Positions 43,554 to 53,253 of a DNA stretch of 64,000 nucleotides are shown piece by piece (within the stretch, counting starts at the first letter, position 1; every line of letters begins with the position of its first letter). Location: assembly GCA_047967505.1 (NCBI GenBank), contig CM106540.1, one strand, 5' to 3'. Below the pieces are notes generated by a model. The model searched no databases and had not been told where the DNA came from. It saw only the letters and a program-made list of their open reading frames with translations. The translations under genes and the position numbers were made by a program. This stretch comes from Dipteris shenzhenensis. Lineage: Eukaryota > Polypodiophyta > Polypodiopsida > Gleicheniales.

Positions 43554-44401
43554 GCGTTGGAGTAAGGGTTCATTGTCCCACATTTAAGCCCCTAGATGAG
43601 GAGAGCACAACAGCACAAGGACATGAAGCCTGCATAACATTGGGGGTGATGAGGGGCTGCTATGTGGGCATGAGAGGAGGATGCCACACCAGTAGATCTA
43701 GGTGGAAAGGATCATCCATGAGGGCTTTTTTGTGGTTAACATATGAACCGACACATAGGCAGCATGAAGGGCTGCTGGAATGGCTGTATGCAATCGCATA
43801 TAGAGCAGTACGCAGCAGAAGGGCTGCCACATGGACAGCAAACAGAGCTTGAAGAAGGTGGCTGCTATGGAGGCAGCGAGATCCATCTGAAAAGGTATTG
43901 GCAGAACTGCTGCAGATATGACAGAGATCTGGTGACAGCCACAGTGGCAATTGAAGGGGTGGCCCTGCATGGAGGCCATTCAAGGCAATGGCTGGGGTTA
44001 CGTGTGAGCCCAGCAAATCGGCCAATTACTGGAGTGGTTGGGGCTTAAATGGCCCAGACCCAATCGGCCATCTTTGGCAGTCTGTCACAGACCTGGCCTA
44101 GGAAGACTTAGGAGCAGCAAAGGGGTCCACCTCTGAGCATCCATACTAAGTCCTTTGCTGAAGGTGACAGGATCTCTGTGGAGCATCAACTTGGCCAGTT
44201 TTGGCAGTTTTAAGCAACAATCTTAGAGATGTTTTGGCTCTTCCACCAATGTCTTTCATTCCAGATCTGAGTGCTTGTGAATTTAATCTTGTGCACACAA
44301 TTGTCAATTGTTGGATCTACATCGGTTCGAGATTATTCCACGTTCTTCCACTGCGTAGGAGGTCTACCTAGGTATGAAGTACAAGCCCAGATTCTCCAAC
44401 A
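43554..44401 (+). repeat. LTR related to the 13065-14095 family, with leader
   Basis: The start (GTTGGAGTAAGGGTTC, then CCCCTAGATGAGGAGAGC) parallels the solo LTR start (CCCCAAATGAGGAGAGC), and the end is TTCTCCAACA. It is followed by TAGTACCAAAGCGACC, a PBS-like sequence, and about 160 bp of leader-like sequence before a LINE at 44568. No coding remains. It may be a 5' LTR of an element whose body was lost. Confidence 0.6.
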
Positions 44402-44567
44402 TAGTACCAAAGCGACCATGATGAGCCAGAAAAGTGTATTCTATGAGCCAAGGATCTGAGATCTGAACCCAAGAAGTGTATACCTTGGTGATCAAGCCAA
44501 CCAGTTCAAAGATCAACTTCAACAACTGGCAACTTCTGCTCAATGAAGGTCTGACAAAACGTCAGTG

Positions 44568-45866
44568 TTGCAGTTCAATCTCATCTCCATTGCAACTCGA
44601 TGCAGCATTTCAGGTCATCACCTACCTATATGGAGTCGGGGCATATGGGGATTGCACCTCCAGGGAGGCAGATTACCGTGGCTAGCATTGTCCATTTCTA
44701 TGGCAATATCAGATGCAGGTGACCAGAGATGCTGGTTTGCACACACAGTGAGGTGGTTTGAGCGACTAGGGCTCCCACATGGACAGACTTCCTCCCTTCC
44801 AGTACAGCATTCATGCACCGTTCTCCCCACTCCAGTGAGGTCAACCAGGTCATACGTGACCCCAGTGAAGCTCAGCTACAAAGATCATTGCCTACATATC
44901 TCAGATGAGGGGTTTATTGACCCACAAGATATGCGCAAATTCATTTACCCCATTCACTAAGGATCTCTATTGGGCAGTTTCGGGTCTCTTCACATAGACT
45001 CCATATTGAGAGTGGCCGGGCAAAGGGTTTACCCAAGGAGAGACGCATATGCACCTTATGTGACCTATAGGAGATTGAGTCTAAGGAACATTTCATTTTC
45101 ACATGCCCAATGTACTATGAGATTCGGGGGTGCTTCTATTGTTTATTCAAAGATAGCTCCGGGTTGTTATCCCGCTTCCTCTCTTTTCCAAATCAGAGAT
45201 GCTTGGCCACGTTCATTCACAAGGCAGTCAGACACCGTGAGCGCCTACTTTGATGGCAGAGACAAAATGAGCGTTGGTAGACTCTTCTCAGAGCATGATC
45301 ACAGAGTTTTTCCAGCCAGATGCCGGACCCTACAAGCTCCCACCCTATAGGCCCTAGACACGATCGAGACCCAGAGCTAGTGACACAATAGCTCAGGCAG
45401 AGGGTTGATGCACATATTAAGCTTGGGGACATTCCCTCCTTGTTCAGAGTGGGAACGCGACCAATAGGAGTCACTATCACCCTTGTTGAACGTAGAGCTA
45501 TGACTAGAGACAGCGCAAGACTGCGCCCACAGGCAGCCAGCAGCATTCTATCTCGGATTTCATGCTCTCACTACCTCGCCCGTGACAAGGGGAGATAGGG
45601 TGGACAACAGTCATGACATTGGAGCATATTTCACTTTGTATTCAGATGACAAATGATCTGATGACGATGATGATAGTGACGATGTAGAGGATTATTATTC
45701 TGATATGACTTTGTAGCATTTAGCTTTTTGCTTCTTGCATGCATGTTGATGCTTGGTTAGTAGCTCCAACCTTTCAAATTGCTTGTATCAGGTTTCTTTC
45801 AAATTGCTTGTATCAGGTTTCTCACAGTCTCATAGACCCATCAGTCTTCCGAAGACTTTAATAAAC
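44568..45866 (+). pseudogene. LINE C-terminus and 3'UTR, 5'-truncated
   Basis: It starts in SPLQLDAAFQVITYLYGV, continues with DQRCWFAHTVRWFERLGLPH and LSYKDHCLHISDEGFIDPQD, and has the knuckle 'CTLCDL...ESKEHFIFTCP' in shifted frames. The 3'UTR has GTAGCTCCAAC, 'GTTTCTCACAGTCTCATAGACC' (17-bp core CAGTCTCATAGACCCAT) and the perfect hairpin GTCTTCCGAAGAC at 45844-45856, then TTTAATAAACTTTC. It is closest to the LINE at 507-3621. Confidence 0.83.
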
Positions 45867-46062
45867 TTTCTTTCTCTGCTCCTGCTCCTGCTGCTGCTGC
45901 TGCTGCTGCTGCTTCTGCTTCTGCTTCTGCTTCTGCTTCTGCTTCTGGAGACTTTAATAAACTTTCTTTCTCTGCTCCTGCTCCTGCTGCTGCTCCTGCT
46001 GCTGCTGCTGCTGCTGCTGCTTCTGCTTCTGCTGCTGCTTCTGCTTCTGCTTCTGCTGCTTC

Positions 46063-46105
<43 letters not shown>

Positions 46106-46534
46106 TCTGCTTCTGCTTCTGCTTCTGCCTTTAATAAACTTTCTTTCTCTGCTCCTGCTGCTGCTGCTGCTACTTCTGCTTCTGCTGCTGCTGCTGCTGC
46201 TGCTTCTGCTTCTGCTTCTGCTTCTGCTTCTACTTCTTCCTCTCCTACTTCTACTTCTCCTTCTCCTTCTTCTTCTTCTTCCTCTCCTTCTCCTTCTGCT
46301 TCTCTTTCTGCTTCTTCTCCTCCTCCTCCTTCTCCTTCTCCTTCTTCTTCTCCTTCTGCTTCTTCTCCTCGTTCTCCTTCTCCTTCTTCTTCTTCTTCTC
46401 ATTCTCCTTCTCCTTCTTCTCATACTGCTTCTACTTCTCCTTCTACTTTTGCTTCTCCTTCTGCTTCTCCTTCTCTTTCGGCTCCTTCTGCTTCTCCTTC
46501 TCTTTCGGCTCCTTCTGCTTCTCCTTCTCTTTCG

Positions 46535-46603
<69 letters not shown>

Positions 46604-46832
46604 TCTGCTTCTGCTTCTACTTCTACTGCTTCTGCTTCTGCTTCTGCTTCTGCTTCTGCTTCTTCTCCTTCTGCTTCTCATCCTTCTCCTTCTCCTTCTC
46701 CTTCTCCTTCTCCTTGGCCGCCTTCTCCTTCTCCTTCTCCTTCTTCTCGCTTCTTCTTCTGCTCCTCCTCCTCCTCCTCCTCCTTCTCCTTCTCTTTCTC
46801 CTTCTCTCCCTCCCTCCCTCCCTCCCTCCCTC
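45867..46832 (+). repeat. Pyrimidine-rich CTN microsatellite, about 1 kb
   Basis: Nearly 1 kb of CTG, CTC and CTT triplets arises from the LINE tail. The LINE end TTTAATAAACTTTCTTTCTC occurs three times: at the LINE terminus (about 45858), at about 45953 and at about 46132. Sub-blocks include (CTGCTC)n at 46540-46600 and (CTTCTC)n at 46680-46740, then (CCCT)n at 46806-46832. The open frames across it (poly-Leu on plus, Arg/Ser on minus) are artefacts of the triplet period. Confidence 0.92.
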
Positions 46833-49022
46833 CACAAGTCGGGGGACCCTATGGAGCCGTCGAATTACAGGACCATCATGATTGGCCACGTTATGGCCAA
46901 GATCTATGCATCAGTTTTGGAAAGCCGTATAAATGACCATGCCGAGACGACAGGACTCAGAGCCAGAGGGCAGGCTGGATTTCGCAGGGATCATTCGACG
47001 CTTGACCACATTCTCACACTCAGGGCACTAGTAGAGGAGGCGAAGTCACGAAGGCAACGGCTTTATTGTTGCTTCGTGGACTTCAGGAAGGCATTTGATA
47101 CAGTTCCGCGATTCAGATTGTTTCAGAGGATTCGCGAGATGGGCTTCAGTGGAGAAACACAGTGGGCTATCATGGCTTTGTATGAGAGGGTCACTGGTCG
47201 GGTTCGGACACGTGAGGGGCTCTCAGAGGAGGTATGCAGCACGATTGGGGTGAAGCAGGGTTGCCCGCTCTCTCCTACTCTCTTTGGACTATATATTGAT
47301 GAGCTAGAGATGTTCGTACAGATGACAGGCGGTGTGGGCTCTACTCTCTCAGGATCCTCCATTCCTATCCTCCTGTATGCGGACGATGTGGTTCTCATTT
47401 CCTCTACTGCTCAGGGCCTCCAGGCACATATTGAGGCACTCCACAGGTTTTGCCAGGACAGGGGATTGACCGTAAACCTTGGCAAGACCAAGGTTATGGT
47501 TTTCAACACCTCTGATCGTATCTACAGCACGGATGAGTTTTGCTTCACTTATGACGGACAGCCCATTGAGCTTGTTAGAGAGTATACTTATTTGGGGACA
47601 GTTTTCAGGGGACCGATCTTTACCATGACATATGCAGCACGAGATAGGATTAGTAAAGGGTATGCTTCGTTGGCTCATCTTGAGCGTCAGTGTTTTCAGT
47701 CCCACTTTCAGCATCCCGATACGAAATCCCTGCTATTTGACACATTGGTGAGACCAGCTGCGATGTATGCAGCTCCTTTCTGGGCAGGAGACCTTGGCGC
47801 TGCAGATTGGAGACGAGTAGAGAGGTTACAGATCATCATGTTCTCTCGGCTCATTAGGGCCAAGGCTACAGTTCCGCACGAGATCATGCTAGCAGAGTTT
47901 GGAGCTACTCCCCTTGCATTGGATGCAGCGTTTCAGTCGGTCATGTATTTGCACAGGGTTAGGGAGTTTGGAGACTCAGCAGCAGGCAGGGCTCGGTTGC
48001 CATGGTTAGCACTTGCATCTTCTATGGAGTTGGCACGATCTGGGGCCCGATACTGCTGGTACTTCAGACTCACTAGGTGGCTCACATCTCTTGGACTAGA
48101 CATGGATAGACTGCCTCCCTTCCGATACAGCATAGATGCCCCTCATCTCGAGTTGACTCGCCACGAGCTTAGTCAGGTCACGAGAGCAGACTTGCTGCAG
48201 CTTCATACGTACCGCACTTGGATTTATCCCACGCAGCTTCCGACGAAGATGGCCACATATCGTGACCACTTCCTTCGGATCTCAGAGGATGGATTTGTCA
48301 TTCCACCAGGCTACACAGGTATCCACATGTCCCACTCACTGAGGATTGCCCTTGGCCAGCTTAGAGTCTCTTCGCATCAGCTCGAGATAGAGGCTGGTAG
48401 GATGCGACGCATGGAGGATGGACGGCGTCCAGGCCGAGAGACCAGGATCTGCCCTTGTTGCACCATGGGAGAGGTGGAGTCAGAGGAGCACTTCATTTGC
48501 AGATGCCCGCTATATTATGAGATCAGAGGGAGATTCCACTGTCTCTTCACGGATGGCTTTGGACCTCTCTCACGAGTGATGGATTATGAGGATCAGCATT
48601 GCCTAGCTCTTTATGTCAGGGAGGCCACTATGCTTCGACGACACTACCTCAGAGACCATCAGCACAGACCGGAGCGTGATAGAGCCCAGCCCGATAGAGC
48701 TCAGACACACGCTATACCAGATGACAGGTATCAAGAGGAGCACGAGGAGATCAGAGCTCACACAGGACACATGCCTCCACCCTGTGGATGTACATATGAG
48801 ATGGTTTGTAGACGCCGCAGGATCTTGTTACATAGGGGACGTACTCGCCGCTTCATCTCCAGACGATCCAGGATGATGGCAGCTTTTCGGAGGAGACTTA
48901 CTCATGGAGATCTCGCCCCACCAGCCGCTCACCTCACTTTTGCTCAGATTTGTACTCTCATAGCAGGAGGCAGAGTCGATGGACAGGATTTCCAGTATTA
49001 TTTTGGTTCTCAGACTCCGTGA
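46833..49022 (+). CDS. LINE reverse transcriptase, unbroken but N-terminally truncated
   Basis: The frame is open through about 729 codons, from HKSGDPMEPSNYRTIMIGHV to QYYFGSQTP. It shows GQAGFRRDHSTLDHILTL, YCCFVDFRKAFDTVPR, GVKQGCPLSPTLFGLYIDEL, ILLYADDVVLISS (YADD 47376-47387), NLGKTKVMVFNTSD, RLPPFRYSID, the knuckle CPCCTMGEVESEEHFICRC and a basic tail. The endonuclease and the RT N-terminus are absent. The frame runs on upstream into the microsatellite as poly-leucine, so the first ATG inside LINE sequence (46851) is not a natural start. The lack of damage implies a recent insertion. It could make RT protein only if transcribed from outside. Confidence 0.88.
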   Translation, partial: HKSGDPMEPSNYRTIMIGHVMAKIYASVLESRINDHAETTGLRARGQAGFRRDHSTLDHILTLRALVEEAKSRRQRLYCCFVDFRKAFDTVPRFRLFQRIREMGFSGETQWAIMALYERVTGRVRTREGLSEEVCSTIGVKQGCPLSPTLFGLYIDELEMFVQMTGGVGSTLSGSSIPILLYADDVVLISSTAQGLQAHIEALHRFCQDRGLTVNLGKTKVMVFNTSDRIYSTDEFCFTYDGQPIELVREYTYLGTVFRGPIFTMTYAARDRISKGYASLAHLERQCFQSHFQHPDTKSLLFDTLVRPAAMYAAPFWAGDLGAADWRRVERLQIIMFSRLIRAKATVPHEIMLAEFGATPLALDAAFQSVMYLHRVREFGDSAAGRARLPWLALASSMELARSGARYCWYFRLTRWLTSLGLDMDRLPPFRYSIDAPHLELTRHELSQVTRADLLQLHTYRTWIYPTQLPTKMATYRDHFLRISEDGFVIPPGYTGIHMSHSLRIALGQLRVSSHQLEIEAGRMRRMEDGRRPGRETRICPCCTMGEVESEEHFICRCPLYYEIRGRFHCLFTDGFGPLSRVMDYEDQHCLALYVREATMLRRHYLRDHQHRPERDRAQPDRAQTHAIPDDRYQEEHEEIRAHTGHMPPPCGCTYEMVCRRRRILLHRGRTRRFISRRSRMMAAFRRRLTHGDLAPPAAHLTFAQICTLIAGGRVDGQDFQYYFGSQTP

Positions 49023-49270
49023 TACATGGACTTGTATCTTTGCATTGACATATTGTACTCATCCCCCCATTTTGCACCCAGGGGCGGTTCCTTGCATCTA
49101 GCTTACTTTGTATTTAGGCTCGGATTTGACAGTATGTACTTTCACTTGCATTGTATTGCGTAGCACTTAGATGATATTCGACGATGCCTCTTCTTTGTGG
49201 CACGTTGATTTTGTGCTATCTTGTACGCAGAGTTCTTGATGTCCCATGGGCCCATTTTGGCCTTTAGTGG
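46833..49270 (+). mobile_element. Youngest LINE copy, 5'-truncated, open frame
   Basis: The copy begins at CACAAGTCGGGG right after the microsatellite and ends 'GGCCTTTAGTGGACAATAATA' (core TTTAGTGGACAATAATA) before a CTTT/CT tail. Unlike every other LINE in the window it has no stop or frameshift. Confidence 0.9.
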
Positions 49271-49281
49271 ACAATAATACA

Positions 49282-49320
49282 CTTTCTTTCTTTCTTTCTT
49301 TCTCTCTCTCTCTCTCTCTT
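49282..49320 (+). repeat. (CTTT)n/(CT)n LINE tail
   Basis: The tail starts as CTTT units and changes to CT, combining the two tail types seen elsewhere. Confidence 0.85.
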
Positions 49321-49890
49321 TTCCACACATGGTATCATTCGCCATCATTGATGAGGGACCAAGAGAGGGCTGAACCGACACAGTAAAGGCATTGTTATGT
49401 ATCCTCTAAGGCGATTTGGCACACTAAGGAGCAATTGCAGCAGCTTGGACAGAGGCAATTTGCAGCAAAGGTTATCAGCCACTGTTCGAAGATGCCTTCC
49501 CTAGGACACCTTGTACCAATCGGCATCTGATTGGACGATTGGTGTGCAGAGCATAAGGCTCCGCAGCAAGGCATCCTATAGTACACGGCAGCAAGGCTGC
49601 CTGTTGAGGTCCTTGTTCAGGTCGGCATCTTGGAGGGGATGGCATTCAATTTGAGATGGCGGCCACGCAGTCTCTTTCTTCCTTCCTATCCCCCACCTCA
49701 CCTTCTCTCTCTTTTCCTCCTGGACTGTTTTTGCCAGGATCAGCAACATGGTGCTACGTTTGGAACAGTTCCATGGGAGCCCTGTGTGCGAGTAAGAAAA
49801 AAAAAGCTTGACGACACAATCTATGCCCATTGGACGTATTTGGTTCATTCACAAGGGCTTATAAGAGATAGTTTAGGGGTGTGAACGGAA
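49321..49890. other. Unassigned, probably leader of a copia relic
   Basis: No domain was seen. The stretch has 'CAGCAAGGCTGCC' and 'AGCAGCTTGGAC' words and precedes a copia Gag relic. An LTR border was not found. Confidence 0.35.
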
Positions 49891-50560
49891 GCCTAAACGT
49901 CCCAAGAGTCCTATCTCTTGGGATGCTACTCGGGAGGATGCCTTCCAAGAGGACCTTAAGGACTAGGAGGAACGTGACTCAAAGGCACATTCAGCATTGA
50001 TCCGGACGATCACTAAGGAGGTTTCTTCGGTTCCCCAAACACCGAACAGTGCATACGAGGCATGGTCTAAATTGGAGGATCTCTACACAAGGGATTCGGG
50101 GATGCAAGCTGTCACTTTGCAGGGACAGCTGTAGAATCTCAGGAGTACCATGCTAAGATCCTCCGTGATCAGCTGCAAGCAATGGGTGCGGCCCTCACAT
50201 CTCTCCAATTAGCGGCCCCCATCCTCCCCGAGATTGCGACGTAGTCTCTTGAACGAGGTACCAAGTCACAACCAGTCAGCTGGCCTTTGATGACTTATGC
50301 TCTCTTCTCCTTGAGGAGAAATTGGTTCTCGTCTCGCAGAGTAAGCTCCGGGTCACCCTAGGTGGTGAAGCACTTTCGACAGTGCACAAGAAAGGACGAT
50401 CTAAGTGCTATGCTTGTGGAAAGAGGGCATCTGGCCAAAGATTTTCGGTCCAAGAACAAATCTAAGGACCAGGGCACGGCGTCATATTCATCTTTGAATC
50501 AAGCTCATGGGTCCAAGGCGGCAATTGCCCAAGATCTCCACGATGCACCAGCTTTCTAGC
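49891..50560 (+). pseudogene. Copia Gag relic, frameshifted
   Basis: In changing frames the plus strand reads SPISWDATREDAFQEDLKD, DSKAHSALIRTITKEVSSVP, SAYEAWSKLEDLYTRDSGMQ and a knuckle region (KCYACGK, then RGHLAKDF). This is the Gag of a further copia family, broken by at least two stops and two frameshifts. The knuckle lacks its last cysteine. No Pol follows. Confidence 0.7.
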
Positions 50561-50858
50561 ACTAGTTACATAACCCACAAGTCACAACCAGAGAAGGCAT
50601 GTGGACGGGAGTGTGGGCTGATAACAGCCCCTAAACGTTGAAAGTCTCACAGGCAAAGCAAGGCTGTGGAGCTATGTTCAGAATTCATTGCTTGATGTCG
50701 CAAAGACTATGGACATGGTGTGTAGCAGACTTCGTTGTTCGAGGTCCTGAGCGTGATGTGTTCAGAGGAGGATATCGATTGAGGTGGGTCCCACATATCA
50801 TTATAACTCAATGCAGAGTAGCGTGGGAAATCACGGCTAAGGCAATCTCATTTGTTGT
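50561..50858. other. Unassigned short stretch
   Basis: Nothing convincing was seen between the Gag relic and the antisense LINE fragment. Confidence 0.3.
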
Positions 50859-51175
50859 TCTCTACTGGGGTAAGGCCCATACTCTGTGGAGGAATGTCAC
50901 TATCTGAAAGATGGCATCAACCTGGAGAGGGGTCATGGCGAACTCTGCCTGTATAATATGATAGGGAACCAAGGGCTTACTCCGAATCATCCTAGATCCC
51001 ATAGTCACCTATTGCCTCTCAAATCTCTTCCACTTTGTCCTTGAAATGTTACTCCCTGAGAAAGGTGTTGCATACATGGCAGTTGGTCTCACCAGGGTGT
51101 TGGAGGGTCCTGGAAGTGTGCTTGGAAGCACTGCCTCTCTAGTCGGGCCAGAACATCCCGCCTTTGTGTGAGTCG
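50859..51175 (-). pseudogene. Antisense LINE fragment (RT thumb region)
   Basis: The minus strand reads LARLERQCFQAHFQDP, LVRPTAMYATPF, then HIIQAEFAMTPLQVDAIFQI-like residues in broken frames and ends at HRVWALPQ. It matches the thumb and C-terminal region of the other LINEs. The plus-strand text parallels the inverted block at 20700-21000. Confidence 0.78.
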
Positions 51176-51480
51176 TGTTGTAACTGCATGAGTCGTGCTA
51201 TAGAGAGAATTTTAAGATGCATCAACTTCTTGAAGAAAAGTGACTTGCTCAAATTCAACTCTTTTTGTGAGGTAAAACATTTAATTGGTGGCAGGTTTTG
51301 GTCCTAGACCCATCATGTAGGCTGGTTTTAGGCAGCACTTTTGTGAAGCTATCTTTTCTGTGATTGATTTTGAGACCCACAAAAAACCTCACAATGGATT
51401 TGGATGACAAGCATGGGGCTAGAGAACGAGTTGATTCTGTGAGAGTTGTCCACGCGCAGAAGCATATGTGTGTGTGAGAG
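51176..51480. other. Unassigned stretch
   Basis: No open frame or repeat relationship was recognised. A short GT/GA run lies at its right end (51466-51480). Confidence 0.3.
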
Positions 51481-51625
51481 AGAAAGAAAAGAAGGAAATT
51501 TTATTAAATGTCTTCAGAAGACCAAAGGGTCTATGAGACTGAAATGAAACTCTTACAATGAGCTGAGGGTGGAGCAACTAAGCCGGCATCAACACCCATG
51601 ACGAATACAAAAGAAAAACCCAAAG
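51481..51625 (-). pseudogene. Antisense LINE 3' end with hairpin
   Basis: In reverse complement it reads TTAGTTGCTCCACC, CAGTCTCATAGACCC, the hairpin GTCTTCTGAAGAC (51522-51510) and ATTTAATAAAA followed by a pyrimidine tail. This matches the 3' ends at 3540-3625 and 45800-45880. Confidence 0.75.
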
Positions 51626-52234
51626 TCTTGAACATAATGGCATCGATACATAGGGAGAGAACTCTCTAGGCCCTCAAAGTGGGAGCCAATAGCGGCATCA
51701 ACTCTGGGAGGGGGACATCGATGTGTGAGGCTGATATGAGAGAGAGAGAGAGAGTAATTGTATATAGATCCAGGAATACAATCACAACCAAGAGGGCTGG
51801 TCAAGAGAAATAGAAATGCTCCAAGAGACGCCCCCGAGCGAGCCTGGTTGGCTAGTAGGGCTGGCCATTGGACTGACCGGCAGGTCGGCTGACCCCACCC
51901 AACCAAGGTCGGGCTAGGTCAGGTTTGACCCGACCAATTAGGTCGGGTAACCCACCTTGGTTGGGGCACAGTTTGGGCTCCCAACTCAATCCTACCGGCT
52001 AGCATGGGTAGGCTAACCAAGCCTCCACCTATTCTATCCTCTTCGGGCGGGCAAAGAAGCCCTCTCTCACTATGAGATGCCATACACCCTATCTACAGCT
52101 CATGATGATCGCAATGATCTAAAGAAGTAAGCCGATGAAGATGCAACCATGTCTTCTCCAGCACTGCGCATATTGGATTCACCGTTGAGAGCACCAAATA
52201 GCTTGGATCCTCGAATTACAATGCCACTTTTACT
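51626..52234. other. Unassigned stretch with GGTCGG words
   Basis: It has a (GA)n run near 51743-51756 and a block of AGGTCGGGT/ACCCGACC words (51870-51955). No coding was seen. Confidence 0.3.
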
Positions 52235-52295
52235 GAGGCTAGCATTAGAGTCTTCCAGGCAACTGGCAAAGAGCGGTGTTGATACAGCATGGTAA
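52235..52295 (+). pseudogene. Small LINE fragment
   Basis: GGCAAAGAGCGGTGTTGATA and neighbouring bases match the LINE at 28310-28370 (GCTAGCAAAGAGCGGGGTTG). It is too short to place further. Confidence 0.4.
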
Positions 52296-52362
52296 GTGCA
52301 ATCGCTAGCTCTCTCTCTACAGATCCTCACGCTCAGAATTTACTGCAGAAATACTCATAAGA

Positions 52363-52434
52363 GCTCTCTCTCTCTCTCTCTACACACTGCTAGGGTCCAA
52401 GACAACATGTCGGGCTGGACCCCCCCCCCCCCCG
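52363..52434 (+). repeat. (CT)n run and poly(C) run
   Basis: A CT run (52363-52382) and a 14-base C run (52421-52434) flank a short unique piece. The C run abuts the putative end of the gypsy 3' LTR. Confidence 0.7.
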
Positions 52435-52439
52435 GTATT

Positions 52440-53241
52440 TTATTTCTTGAAGAGAGAATATGTTACAAGAGTTCAGCGTAGAGATGTCTGATACAAAATC
52501 CAAAACGTGAATGAATAATTACAAGAGCTTCAAGCTCATTTCAAATTGGCAACATGCCACTTGTCTAAAATCTAGACTAAGTCCTATTACATGCCACTAA
52601 GGGCCACTCTGGAGTCTTCAAAGCACTTGGTCACACGAACCACCTCCTAGATGCTTGTTAGGCTCCCATAGCGCTTAGGAAAAATAACTCTTCCTAGTAC
52701 TTGCAACAATTAATTAAAGCGCACCACCATGGCACCCATTAATTGTTAGCGCTTTGCATGCAAATAACACACTGTGGACTAATTCTAGTCATGGTGGGCA
52801 TCCCCACTGAATACATGTGCACACCTAACAAATATAAAAAATATATATTTATTCTCTGGTTGACCGGAGTCAACACTCTTGATCATAATTAAGGAGCTTT
52901 GACCAAGGGTCGAGGCGCCTTAATTATAGCCAAGTCTCTCCAACCGAAGTTGGCACATCTTGGGACGCATGCCAAGTCTCATTGACCGAAGTCAACACTC
53001 TCTGACCGTAGTCAGCTCTGTAGTTCTTTGATTAACCACAGTTAACCCTCTTGGTAATAAACCAAGTCTCCCTGACCGAAGTCAGGTTTACTTCACTAGA
53101 GTCGAGTATCTTTGACCGTAGTCAATCCTTTGACCATTAAAAGAACTCTTTGACCATAATTAACACATATAAAACTCTTTAATTATGATCAAATAAATGG
53201 TCAACTGTACTTTGACTTAGGATATTTACATTGTGGTGACA
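52440..53241 (-). repeat. Gypsy 3' LTR with palindrome array
   Basis: The LTR starts TGTCACCACAATG just after a purine run (CGAGGGGA) and ends near GAAATAAAATACC. The 52733-53241 half matches 59366-59893. It contains a series of short palindromes with W-box-like TTGAC arms (listed under findings). A poly(A)-signal-like AATAAA is close to the end. The 3' border is approximate. Confidence 0.75.
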
Positions 53242-53253
53242 TCCCCTCGGCTT

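Noticed and set aside
45830-46837. Long minus-strand frame rich in Arg and Ser
   Set aside because: It is the complement of the CTN microsatellite; the period of three keeps several frames open without coding.
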